Positions 55,529 to 64,000 of a stretch of DNA of 64,000 nt are shown piece by piece. The notes below the pieces were generated by a model. The model made no database searches. It was given only the letters and a program-made list of their open reading frames with translations, and was not told the origin of the DNA. The DNA is from Pseudoips prasinana (taxonomy: Eukaryota > Arthropoda > Insecta > Lepidoptera > Nolidae), in the NCBI GenBank assembly GCA_951640165.1, contig OX621241.1, positions 18,357,001 through 18,421,000 of the forward strand, in the 5' to 3' direction. Position numbers and translations under genes: made by a program. Every line of letters starts with the position of its first letter. The stretch's first letter is position 1.

Positions 55529-55646
55529 TAATTTATAAAGTTTAACGCGGGTAAAACCGCGGTTTTACCCGCGTTAAACTTTATAAATTACAACTATACT
55601 ATTTACAACTAGCTGTGCCCCGCGGGGCACAGCTAGTTGTAAATAG
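55529..55646. repeat. Two adjacent perfect palindromes (62 and 48 bp)
   Basis: Palindrome 1 (55529-55590) is centred on CCGCGG and made of TAATTTATAAAGTTTAACGC... and its complement with no spacer. Palindrome 2 (55599-55646) is centred on CCCCGCGGGG and made of CTATTTACAACTAGCTGTGC... and its complement. Eight bases separate them. Both are built from Helitron 3'-terminal sequence. Confidence 0.97.
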
Positions 55647-56400
55647 GAATACTCTATTTTACTAAAATCATTATTTACATTCTTAATGTAGAAGCTTAGC
55701 TATCTCACAACATGATTTCTAGAAATTATATTATATCACTCGGAGCGGACGTGCGACTGTACCTTCGATGTAGGCCCTTAAGTGAACGAGAGTCAAGTAT
55801 TATGACCAACGTTTTAATTTGTTAAACAGAGCAACGAGCGATGCGGATGCAGTCATAGAGGCCATGGTCACGAGCGCGACAGATTTTTTCAGTTATTTTA
55901 GGCGTCGAGTATTTCAGTTCTATTTTACAACAAAAATAAGTAGGCAGCAATGGTGAGAAAAATATACTAGATATATAAAATAGGCTAATGTATTTTATCT
56001 AATAAAATCACTACCATACTGCATAATTAATGTTTTATTTAATTTCACAATGTAAATTAGGTATTAAAATGGCATCATTTTGGACCCAGTTGGCACATTA
56101 AATGAAGAAAGGAGGAAGAGGGTGTTGATTTCATGTTAAACATATTAATTACCATCATTACTGTTTTATGTTAATGTATCATAAATATATCAACCATAAA
56201 TTTTATTCTATTGTAGGTATATTCATTTAGGTATTATTAACATAATTACCTATACTAATTAAATTTCTTTGCCAAGTATTAATTAAAATTTCAATAAAAA
56301 ACAAAAGGTATGTGTTTGTTTTATTCATAAAAATAAATACTAGAATAGTCTGAAAATCTAGGACGAAAATGAGGAATTCGTTCGTATGGGAAAATGGCAG
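55647..56400. other. Unassigned AT-rich DNA
   Basis: No gene or repeat recognised. Confidence 0.5.
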
Positions 56401-56404
56401 CTAG

Positions 56405-56520
56405 AAATGGCTCTTAACCTGCCCTCCAAAGCACTGGGACGCTCACAAGCTAATCTTTTCTGGTGGACACCCATATACACCTTTAATGCGCATCTAGACG
56501 ATTAATTATGCTGATCATTT
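56405..56520 (-). mobile_element. 5S rRNA-like SINE, degenerate
   Basis: GCCCTCCAAAGCACTGGGAC, GCTCACAAGCTAATC and TGGTGGACACCCATATACAC follow the same order as 59305-59420, where the 5S likeness is clearer. Confidence 0.45.
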
Positions 56521-57970
56521 ACGAATTGATGCCTACTAATCTACTAATGATTCTTAGGAAAGTGACTCCATATAGTCCATAAGTTCTGTATTAGTCAAGA
56601 TAAAATTAAAATTTAACTTTATGACGAAAGCCCCTTTTTCCTGCAGATTAAATCAGTGAAAATACAATACAATGAGAAAACCTAAGAGTAGGTAATAAAG
56701 AATATCTAGAAGGCATTATAAAGCATATTGTTTACAATCTATGCAGTGAGAACTCTTTTCTCAAAATAGATGACAATGAGAGTGAAAACGAGAACAGTGC
56801 TGTGGAACACGTCATACGTATTCAATTGTCTGCCGTTGACTGGTTTATTTCTGATTGCATTTGTAGTGCCAAGCGCAATTCACTGATAAAGTTGTACGCC
56901 GACTACGCTATCTACCTGCTTGCGTTTTTTTGTATTACTGTACCTGAATTGGATTGCCAAAATCGAATGCCTGATTATTTACCAACTTTTTGCGCCCTGT
57001 ATAAATAGCAGTGATTTGGAGACCATTCGGGGCATAACCCAAATATTGTGAATTGTATTTAGTTTAATTTTTATAGTTTTTATTATAATGCAATATGTCA
57101 AAAAGATCTATTTTGGACGAAATTCAGATTGGTGTCTCCATTCCAAGTTTACATAATATACAATTTTTGGTCTTAAAATCTTCAGAATCTACGTGGAGCG
57201 CAGCTAGTTGGCAAATAAAATCATGAATTAATACTAATACGGATTTGTATGAAATTTGGAATCATATTTCCATTGGAGATTCGCTTAGCCCTTTTTGCTA
57301 GCTTAATTAAAACATTCAAATTTTGCCATTTACAATACTAATAAGTTAGTTGGATGGCTACGGAATTGTAGTACCAAAGGACCTTTATATACCTATACTT
57401 TTCTATACATGTATAATATTATTTTTAAATTAGGTTGAGAATTGGGTAAAATGGAGTTAACAAAGATTATATAACAAAGGACATATAGAAGCCTGAGAGC
57501 TGACACACTCCTTTCACTGGGATTAAATTCAGAACCACATTGAAAGGTTTGTTTGCCCAAAATATGATTCAAGTATAATTGCAACATAAATGTATAGAGA
57601 TACCTACATTTCTTTTTAAATATTTTACCTTTTTGCTAGTATAAGCATAATTATGGGTGTTATAAATAATAGTTTGTAAAAAATAAATCTATCTATATAT
57701 ATAGAACAAAAGCATCTGATTGCCAAGTGTCTACTAATGCGACAACTATTTCCGTTTTTTAATGTGTGACATCTGTGATATTGGTTAGTTATACCAGAAT
57801 ACAAACAGGGTATTACTCTTGAAAAGATATAAATAATGCAGTTATATATATACAAAGCATGACACGTTATTATAGGAATCAAGGGTCATCACACGACAAT
57901 AACATCTGGAATTGAATACCTATTGTTTGAAAGTCCTACTGGAAAACCCGATAAATTTTCCGGGACATTT
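56521..57970. other. Unassigned AT-rich DNA
   Basis: Nothing firm. GGAGCGCAGCTAGTT near 57194 may be a decayed Helitron 3' end. Confidence 0.45.
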
Positions 57971-57972
57971 AA

Positions 57973-58626
57973 TCACACTAATATTATAGAGGTGAAAGTT
58001 TGTGAGTGTGTGAATGTGTATTACTTCTTCACGGCTAAATGGCTGGAGCGATTTTAATAAAAGGACATTGCTCTGCGTCCATACATGGTTGGCCCTGGAG
58101 CCAAGAGCATCGGATAATTATGTATCGTATTCTCTATCATTTGTAGACTCCTAGAAGACCTTGTTTTTATAGCGGACTAGCTGCAGAAAAGATATATTTC
58201 AAAAGAAGTATCAGATTTTGAGGTTATAATCTAACCATGACAACGAATATTAAATGTTAGTACCTACCTATGATTTTTGATAACTGAAAAGTATCATAAT
58301 ACCTACCTAGATAATTAGGTAGGTACATCCCTATTTCACTTTCGACACGACATGACATTAGGCGAAGATGGCGATCTAATGTTATTAGTCGCTTAAATTC
58401 TATTAAAAATACATTTTGGAATACAGCTAGTCCGTGATACAGAAGTATTTGCAACTTATATGTATAATAAAATAGGCGATTAATTATCGTATATTCTGAT
58501 ACTCTTCATTGCCACAGGGCCATTTAGGACATTGTCTTTTGGTATAGAGTTAGCTGACACCCTGGATTAACACATAGGCTATAATTTATAAAGTTTAACG
58601 CGGGTAAAACCACAGGGCACAACTAG
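57973..58626 (+). mobile_element. Helitron (TCACACTAATATTATA type), interrupted
   Basis: Starts TCACACTAATATTATAGAGG after A and reads GTGAAAGTTTGTGAGTGTGT and GGCTGGAGCGATTTTAATAA. After a 455-bp insertion it resumes GTTAGCTGACACCCTGGATT, AACACATAGGCTATAATTTA and GCGGGTAAAACCACAGGGCA, ending in CTAG (58623-58626) before T. Confidence 0.9.
58071..58525. mobile_element. Unclassified 455-bp insertion with 9-bp TSD
   Basis: Direct AGGACATTG copies at 58062-58070 and 58526-58534 bracket it within the Helitron. Near its ends GGCCCTGG and CACAGGGCC are roughly complementary, but no clean terminal repeat or tail is seen. There is no open frame of note. It could be an unknown MITE or a retroposed fragment. 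Confidence 0.6.
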
Positions 58627-58940
58627 TCTTAAATATTAACCTGTAAGAAGTACGTCTGTTCCAAATTTTAAAACGATACACTTCCGCAATTGTTATAATA
58701 TATTAGTGATTAAAATGATTATGTTTAAAGGTTATCTGAATAACAGATAAATGCATCGGCAGCAGAAACCAGTCGAACGTGATGCGCAGCTTCAACCGGC
58801 GAGTGTCATCTCACCAAGAAAATAATAAAAACCAGTAACCAAGAATGTTAGACCAGGTGCCAGATTCTTTTCCGCGTCTGACTAACTAGACCGATAGTCA
58901 TAGATGTTCTCGTAATAAACGGAACCGATAGCGTAATGTA

Positions 58941-59075
58941 CAAATACCAGCACATCCAGCTACCCCAATCTGTCAAATTTCCCTAATTGAAAGTGAACCT
59001 TGTGCTTATGTGATAAAGTTCAAAATCTATAAAAGAAATTTGGCAGATTGGGGTAGCTTGATGTACTGGCGTCTG
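58941..59075 (-). mobile_element. TA-flanked MITE, 135 bp
   Basis: CAAATACCAGCACATCCAGC ... GATGTACTGGCGTCTG with TA on both sides (58939-58940, 59076-59077). Interior orientation is opposite to 17001, 20998 and 53031. Confidence 0.92.
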
Positions 59076-59151
59076 TACTATATGAGAAACGGAGTTTATT
59101 AACCAACCAGTGGGGCTACCACTTAATTTTCCGGTTATCGTGATCGGTGTT

Positions 59152-59304
59152 CAAATAGATAAAGTAGTAAAGGTTAAAATAACTAAATCATTCGTTCAAT
59201 CGGCTTCAGCGTTGAAAATCTAGTCCAGACCATTTATGACGTCACATGTTCTCATGGAAGCCGATTGAATGAATAATTTAGTCCTTTTTAACCTCTATCT
59301 ATTT
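59152..59304. mobile_element. Foldback MITE, about 153 bp
   Basis: CAAATAGATA..., GGTTAAAA, CTAAATCATTCGTTCAATCG and GCTTC on the left pair with AAGCCGATTGAATGAATAAT, TTAG, TTTTAACC and TATCTATTTG on the right. The arms are about 50 bases with indels around a 47-base centre. No clear target duplication. Confidence 0.75.
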
Positions 59305-59420
59305 GGAAGAGCACGGAGACGCTCAGAAATTAAACCACTTTGGTGGTCACCCATCCATGGACTGACCGCGATCCTAGTTGCTTAACCTATTCAATCACTT
59401 ACGGACTGGTGAGAGTATCT
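59305..59420 (-). mobile_element. 5S rRNA-like SINE
   Basis: The minus strand contains GGTTAAGCAAC, ATCGCGGTCAGTCCATGGAT and GGGTGACCACC. These align with the internal control region of animal 5S rRNA (GTTAAGCA.C ... CGCGGT.AGT ... TGGATGGGTGACC). The rest of 5S is too altered for a working gene, and a related copy at 56405-56520 shares the flanking GCTCAGAAA..TTAA segment. Best read as a 5S-derived SINE. Confidence 0.6.
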
Positions 59421-59619
59421 GGCTATGAACGAACTCCCCATAAAAGAATGATCAATTTAGTATGGGGAGCCGGAAAAATATATTTACAATGAGCCACAAA
59501 CTAGTATAAATTTATAAATTTGTTCAGTTTCATTGGTATACAGCGCTTCGGATCTTAAGTTGTTTTCAATGTGATGCTGGAAAATCGACTGTAAGAAATG
59601 TATAAAATAAATAAATAAT

Positions 59620-59738
59620 AATATTATGGGACATTATTTACACACGGCCATCTGATCCCAAACTAAGCAGAGCGTGTACTATGGAAACCAGATAACTGAT
59701 ATAATACATATTTTTTGTAAATGCATACTTATATAGAT
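59620..59738 (-). mobile_element. SINE family A, 3' part
   Basis: AATATTATGGGACATTATTT, CACACGGCCATCTGATCCCA, GTGTACTATGGAAACCAGAT and TTTTGTAAATGCATACTTAT, ending before the tRNA-like head. Confidence 0.85.
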
Positions 59739-60140
59739 AATGGAATGTATGTACTATTTATGTTCAACTGTTTACAACTTTCGATTCCTTATTCCAACTG
59801 TCGCATGTCGTCTTAATAGATATTTATACAAACATCATAGAATACAGTATCAGACTTTAAGTCCAAATGGGGTCTTCATAAGGGTTAAGATGATATCGCA
59901 ATGCTATAATACATTGTACTTTATATCAGAATACATTGTAAATTAGTATTTAAGTATGTTGGTCATGTAGTAGGTATCGTGATGACCTATCGTAAAAAGG
60001 TTACAATAAGTGTGTGGAAATCTCGATACTCGTGTCGTTCATATATAATAGAAATATTTAGTGTTCCGTATAACAAAATCAAAACATATTTGTAAAAAAA
60101 AACTGTGTATGTTCATCTGCATGGCTACCACAAGTTCCTG
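59739..60140. other. Unassigned AT-rich DNA
   Basis: Nothing recognised. Confidence 0.5.
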
Positions 60141-60265
60141 TAGTTTACTTACTCGATAATACTTGTAGTTTTTCCAGTACATTACAGCTCCACCCCTAGT
60201 GGATACTTCAATGAATTTAAAAGGTATATATTAAAAACGCTAAGTTTCCTCGAGTAAGTAAACTA
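60141..60265. mobile_element. Candidate MITE, 125 bp with 16-bp inverted ends
   Basis: TAGTTTACTTACTCGA (60141-60156) and its exact complement (60250-60265). If TA is the target, the element is GTTTACTTACTCGA...TCGAGTAAGTAAAC. Only one copy is in this window. Confidence 0.55.
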
Positions 60266-60295
60266 TATGGAGTCGTGGTAGAGGTACTGTCAAGT

Positions 60296-60488
60296 GTGTA
60301 AGTGGTTAAGGTATTCGCCTCACTACCACTTCGACGCCTTCGTATTCTATTCCCATACCTAACAATTTTATTTAACCCTATATTATTCTATGTGATGAGA
60401 TTATATACAATTGTTCTGCGCCTGGGTGCACTTTGTGTCCAGAAATTGTATGTTTGTAAAGTCCCCCGAAACATGGGGAGTTATAACC
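60296..60488 (+). mobile_element. SINE family B, degenerate, sense strand
   Basis: TGTAAGTGGTTAAGGTATTC (eroded A box), GCCTCACTACCACTTCGACG, TATTCCCATACC, TTGTTCTGCGCCTGGGTGCA, CTTTGTGTCCAGAAATTGTA and TGTTTGTAAAGTCCCCCG follow the family B order on the plus strand. Confidence 0.65.
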
Positions 60489-60985
60489 CTAGTGTGGAAT
60501 TGAAATACTAAAAAAATCATCTCAGTCTCTGCAGTTAGTTTTTTGTTTTGTTAAATGCTTTATTATATATTTTAATACTTCTGCTTAATCGTGTTACTAT
60601 AGAAGAGAGCAATTTTAAATTTGTTTAGTACAAAATTATAAATTTTACATAATGTTTCTAGCAATTTAATTATTTAATAGATATATATTATTATTATATA
60701 TTATAGCCGATTTTGTAGTTGTTTCGCAGTCAGAATATCCATCTAGAGAACGGAACACTGACTATGCAAGTAAGACTGGCACTTGGCTATATTTTTAATA
60801 CAAACTCATACCAGTACATATTTCTTGAGTGGATCTCATGATTTCAACGGTCACGTGGCGGTAACATGGCGAACGCACGCAGATCGCCACGTGTCGCACC
60901 GATAACCATTTCTACGTCGCAATCAACACGCCTTGTGTATACACTCTATGTCTTTATAACACGCCTAATTCTATTAATTTCTAAT
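60489..60985. other. Unassigned AT-rich DNA
   Basis: Nothing recognised; GC content rises from about 60850 (TCACGTGGCGGTAACATGGC). Confidence 0.45.
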
Positions 60986-61322
60986 TTATATGTTAGCCTC
61001 TACTCGCACGTGGTGTGGGGTTCGACCCACTAAAACCACCACGGTAGCCAGCCTCGCAGTGCTTGTAGCAGGGGCTCTGGGTACTCGTGAACGATCTCGC
61101 CAGTACCTCCGCTGTACACTGAGCGTCCGCGAGACTCTCACCCGAGGAGGGGAGGGTCCTAAATGCCTCCCCTCCTCTCCAGCACGCACAAGCGCGTTAC
61201 CTGAGCTACAGCAGGTTTCCTCTTCCCGGGACCGCTTATACAAGACGAGTGGAGTTCTTTTTCTGTTAACGCCAGCGGTCCCAGGGTCATATTTTAGCCT
61301 AATGGCATACACATGTAGGTAA
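60986..61322 (-). repeat. GC-rich segment, possibly the end of a LINE ORF
   Basis: Both strands are open for about 110 codons, so the frames alone mean little. One minus frame ends GYRGGFSGSNPTPRASRG followed by a stop near 60995-61050. I associate this with the C-terminal end of some moth retroelement ORFs, but only from memory, and frameshifts separate it from upstream text. It could equally be a GC-rich island. Confidence 0.3.
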
Positions 61323-63660
61323 AGTAAAGTTGGCGATTCTGGCTTCTAATGGGATATCCGTCTTTAACTGTACATTGATAAGTCTAAGGACAACACTGGT
61401 TAAGAAGCCTTTTTAGACGCGTTACGAGTAAAAAAATAATTCTGTAATCAATATTTTTTCAAACGAATACATATACTACTACTTGATAAACTAATATAGT
61501 GTAATGTAATAAGACTAATATACTATAACTCCCTCACAACAAATGGCGAGCGGACTGTTTTTTTTTGTTATTTCTTGGTATTAAGTCTGACCATAAATAA
61601 AGCCTAACGGGAAATACAAAATTGTAATTGCCTTAAAACTAACAAAGGCCTTTGAAATTCATGTTAGATAAAGATCGCGATATACTAACATAACGTCACT
61701 TATCGTGGAGCTGAAAAGCCCAATACTAGCAGACTAGCTTTACGAGAAAGGGACAGAACATTCCCACCTTATCCCCGCCATGGATTTGAAAACATTATAT
61801 CTAAAAACTATATCAGCTGATTTTAAATATTGTTTCGAGTCGAATTATATTTATTATCGCTGTTTATTGACTAAGTATGCTGTTTTCGATCGCATACTGG
61901 CACATTTTTAGACGAAAATGTCTGAAAATATGTGTAGTGTCGTGAATATATGTACGTGTACCCCAGGCATTTTTGGTTTATATTATTATTTTAGCTATCG
62001 TTTCAAAACCTTCTAGTACTGACATATTTGCATATTTCAAAAGATCCGTCCAGTAGTTCATCGGTGATCACAAAGCACTGGCAGTATCCTAAAATACCCC
62101 TGTATACCTAATAAATTTATCAGTATTAACCAAAACGAAATTTTTATATTGTGAACCGTTAGAAAATCCATCGCCCGGAATTAATTTTAAATAGAACATA
62201 AATTGGCTGCAAATACTAAAAAAAATCATAAAATGTCTTCCATTAATTTGAGATACTTTCCAAGCTGAATTAAGTAAATACTTTATTTCGTATGTTCATT
62301 TCATATACTCACTTACGTCGTCCTTATTCACCAAACGTAAATTAGTGTATCAAGTGGGACAGAATATGGTTTTTTTGCCGCTCTGTATGCATATTGACTA
62401 GTGAAGTAATTTCAAGTAATTGAATATTATTTTAAAGGGTATATTTTAAATGTAATTTTAATAAATTCTAGCTGTATATAAAGTCGTCAGAGCTCATCGG
62501 TGAAGTGGGATCAGCAACAAGTAATTGCTGCTATAATGATGTAGTTGCTACAGTGACCAGACACCATATGATTAAGTTGAGTAGACTAAGTAGAAAAATA
62601 GTTTTAGGTATATCAAGTTTGTTTAATTTTTTATGAATTTTATTGCTACATATAAACTAAATGTGTAAACACGGATCGCGCTTGGAATATGCGCAAATAA
62701 AAAAAGTTTGTTTTCTAATTTTTTTCTCCATTTTCTTCTCAAACATGTCAACATAAAATACTGCAAGGCTTAGTATTTTCGGGAACGCTTTTTTAAACAG
62801 CTGCCAAATAAATTGCTTGTTGAAATAAAGCCTCGACTTCTTAATCGTTTTGTTTAACGTATTATTTAAACATGTCTTAATTCTATTAATAACAGGTCGT
62901 TGCGCCCGTTGAGTTTCTTTATCCAATTTGTCACCTAGTGAAAAAAGAAACAAAACGACGATTAACAAAGTAAGGCAATAAATTGGAAAAATCTGAGTGT
63001 CGCGGTAGAACCGTGAAATGCAGGTCGGTGACCGCGAAAAAATACCTTACTACGTTTCGTATTGTGCTGAAACGATACAAAGTTTTTATAATCAAGCTAG
63101 AAAATGAGGTCAATAAATGGGTGGTACCGAATTGCTATTATAATGGCATTTTTATTAATGCCATAAACTTGCAATGATCTTAAAGACAAAATCGAAAATT
63201 TGGGTTCGCGTATCCATGGTTTCGCACAAATTTTGTAAATAAAGCGTGATTTAGTCGTTCATGTACCACTTAAACCGAGTTAACTATTAAAGAATTTTCG
63301 ATAAAAATTAGATCTATATAGTTTTTTTACATAATTATATACCCATGTTACATTACGTTAATATTTATCAGCTGTAGATATTTATTGATGTCCAAATCTT
63401 TATTTCACATAAAAATACATATTAATAAATTCATACATAAATATATACCTACCGCATGCGTACCGAATTTAGCACCCTTTCTAATTCACTAGTTTCTGAC
63501 GTACTCCACTCTGGCGGATATATGGACTTACAAATTCCTTTTTACTATTTTCTTACCAAACTCAAAAATTTGGATACCTTAAATGTTAGGAAGCCCATAT
63601 TCGAAGTCGTTAGTCATCAATTTCTAATAAATCTAGCTATATTTAAAAATCTATAGAAAC
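61323..63660. other. Unassigned AT-rich DNA
   Basis: No gene or repeat recognised. The Lys-rich 103-codon minus frame at 62657-62968 is AT-rich and unsupported. Confidence 0.45.
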
Positions 63661-63680
63661 GTATTTTAATTAAAACAGAC

Positions 63681-63686
63681 TTTATT
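63681..63686 (-). terminator. AATAAA polyadenylation signal (candidate)
   Basis: The minus strand reads GCGGAAATAAAGTCTG, within about 90 bases of the TGA of the candidate exon. AT-rich genomes contain many chance AATAAA hexamers; the position is what makes this one notable. Confidence 0.35.
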
Positions 63687-63772
63687 TCCGCTAAACGCGC
63701 AGGCATCATGCGTGGCCGCGCGGCCCACTGGCCTGCTCTACATCTGCGATGATTGTATGTAGATTCTGTAAG

Positions 63773-63935
63773 TCATAAGTCAAGCTGCGAGAGTATGATG
63801 ACAGCATCCATCCGTTTTCTCCGGCCATTGTACAGAATGTCTCCCGTGGACGATGCGCGCCGCGCCCTGCCACGCGCCACACTCAGAGAAATTGAGGCGA
63901 TATCACTTATAATACGACCACATGTACTTTCTGTC
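63773..63935 (-). CDS. Candidate terminal exon of an unidentified host gene
   Basis: The minus strand has CCACTAG directly before an open frame reading RTESTCGRIISDIASISLSV, ARGRARRASSTGDILYNGRR, KRMDAVIILSQLDL and a TGA stop (63773-63775). Codon third positions are GC-rich, unlike the AT-rich surroundings. About 90 bases downstream lies AATAAA (63681-63686, minus strand) after a GC-rich 3' UTR-like stretch. Acceptor, frame, stop and polyadenylation signal come in the right order for a last exon. I recognise no domain and the acceptor lacks a strong pyrimidine tract, so this could also be a GC-rich island. The exon start could be 63935 or 63930. Confidence 0.35.
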
Positions 63936-64000
63936 CTAGTGGCCAACAAAGATGGCAACTATAAACCCGTTTCCTTACTAGTCGTTGTTTACGTATCGAG

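Larger units (their letters stand above)
55040..55646 (+). mobile_element. Helitron (TCTATAC... type), interrupted and rearranged
   Basis: ACATATAATAAAATCGTATG and AAACTGTACATTGAATATTT match the 5' region of the copies at 15.1 and 25.9 kb. GATATCGAAGCCAAAAATAT resumes after a 282-bp insertion, and GAGGTCGGGTCAACATATAG leads to the 3' end. Instead of one CTAG end, the terminus is folded into two adjacent perfect palindromes (55529-55590, 55599-55646). Confidence 0.85.

Noticed and set aside
10597..60300. tRNA genes suggested by A and B boxes at many sites
   Set aside because: Each lies at the head of a SINE with a shared body, and no acceptor stem or clean cloverleaf is seen. They are tRNA-derived, not tRNA genes.
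60990..61322. 110-codon plus frame
   Set aside because: Opposed by an equal frame on the other strand in a GC-rich block; Arg/Ser/Thr-rich sequence without a recognisable motif.
1..64000. CRISPR array or bacterial operon
   Set aside because: No regularly spaced direct repeats with unique spacers and no operon-like packing; all repeat structure fits eukaryotic transposons.
1..64000. LTR retrotransposon or endogenous virus
   Set aside because: No paired direct LTRs, protease, integrase or envelope-like frame was seen; the only repeated ends are the inverted Penelope arms.

Overview
The window looks like AT-rich intergenic or deep intronic DNA from an insect, most likely a moth or butterfly (Lepidoptera). 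The evidence is the repeat content: short Helitrons ending in CGCGG-TAAAA-CCGCG...CTAG, the dispersed repeats carrying GGTTCCGTA and GGACGGACAGACAGACAG, several tRNA-headed SINE families, a 5S-like SINE, a cecropia-type mariner, a Penelope-like element and several non-LTR retrotransposon clades. I see no complete host gene, no bona fide tRNA or rRNA gene, no CRISPR array and no intact virus. The species cannot be named from sequence alone.

Layout. 0-1.6 kb: a TG microsatellite, a reverse-transcriptase (RT) fragment on the minus strand, a SINE and a CAGCAGTGGAC-type repeat. 3.5-4.2 kb: SINE and Helitron fragments. 4.2-9.8 kb: mostly unassigned, with a GC-rich block at 7.48-7.74 kb and several foldbacks. 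9.9-11.5 kb: degenerate RT pieces, a SINE and the tail of a CR1/Jockey-like element. 12.5-14.85 kb: an old GGTTCCGTA-type repeat split by a 1,492-bp insertion that itself holds a SINE piece and a Penelope-like GIY-YIG endonuclease fragment between 196-bp inverted arms. 15-17.6 kb: Helitrons and MITEs. 18.3-20.1 kb: a dead CR1/Jockey-like element. 21.3-24 kb: non-LTR tails and two GGACGGACAGACAG repeats. 25.9-27.7 kb: a Helitron, then a SINE broken by a 602-bp non-LTR tail. 27.7-37.9 kb: mostly unassigned, with GC-rich blocks, CAGCAGTGGAC repeats and perfect hairpins. 37.9-39.2 kb: a nearly intact mariner. 39.8-41.4 kb: a 5'-truncated R1-like RT fused to a foldback element inside a 14-bp target duplication. 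41.5-48.7 kb: SINEs, a 150-bp tandem duplication and a Helitron carrying a full-length SINE. 52-60.5 kb: MITEs, a Helitron array with twin perfect palindromes, 5S-like SINEs and another interrupted Helitron. 61-64 kb: unassigned DNA, ending in a GC-rich minus-strand block (63.68-63.94 kb) that is the best candidate for a host terminal exon.

The transposons do not form a pathway, but they record an insertion history. Five nested insertions can be dated relative to each other by exact target-site duplications of 7, 7, 7, 9 and 11 bp. A second theme is an unusual number of short, often perfect, inverted duplications with tiny loops, spread across unrelated sequence; this fits repeated template switching during replication or repair.
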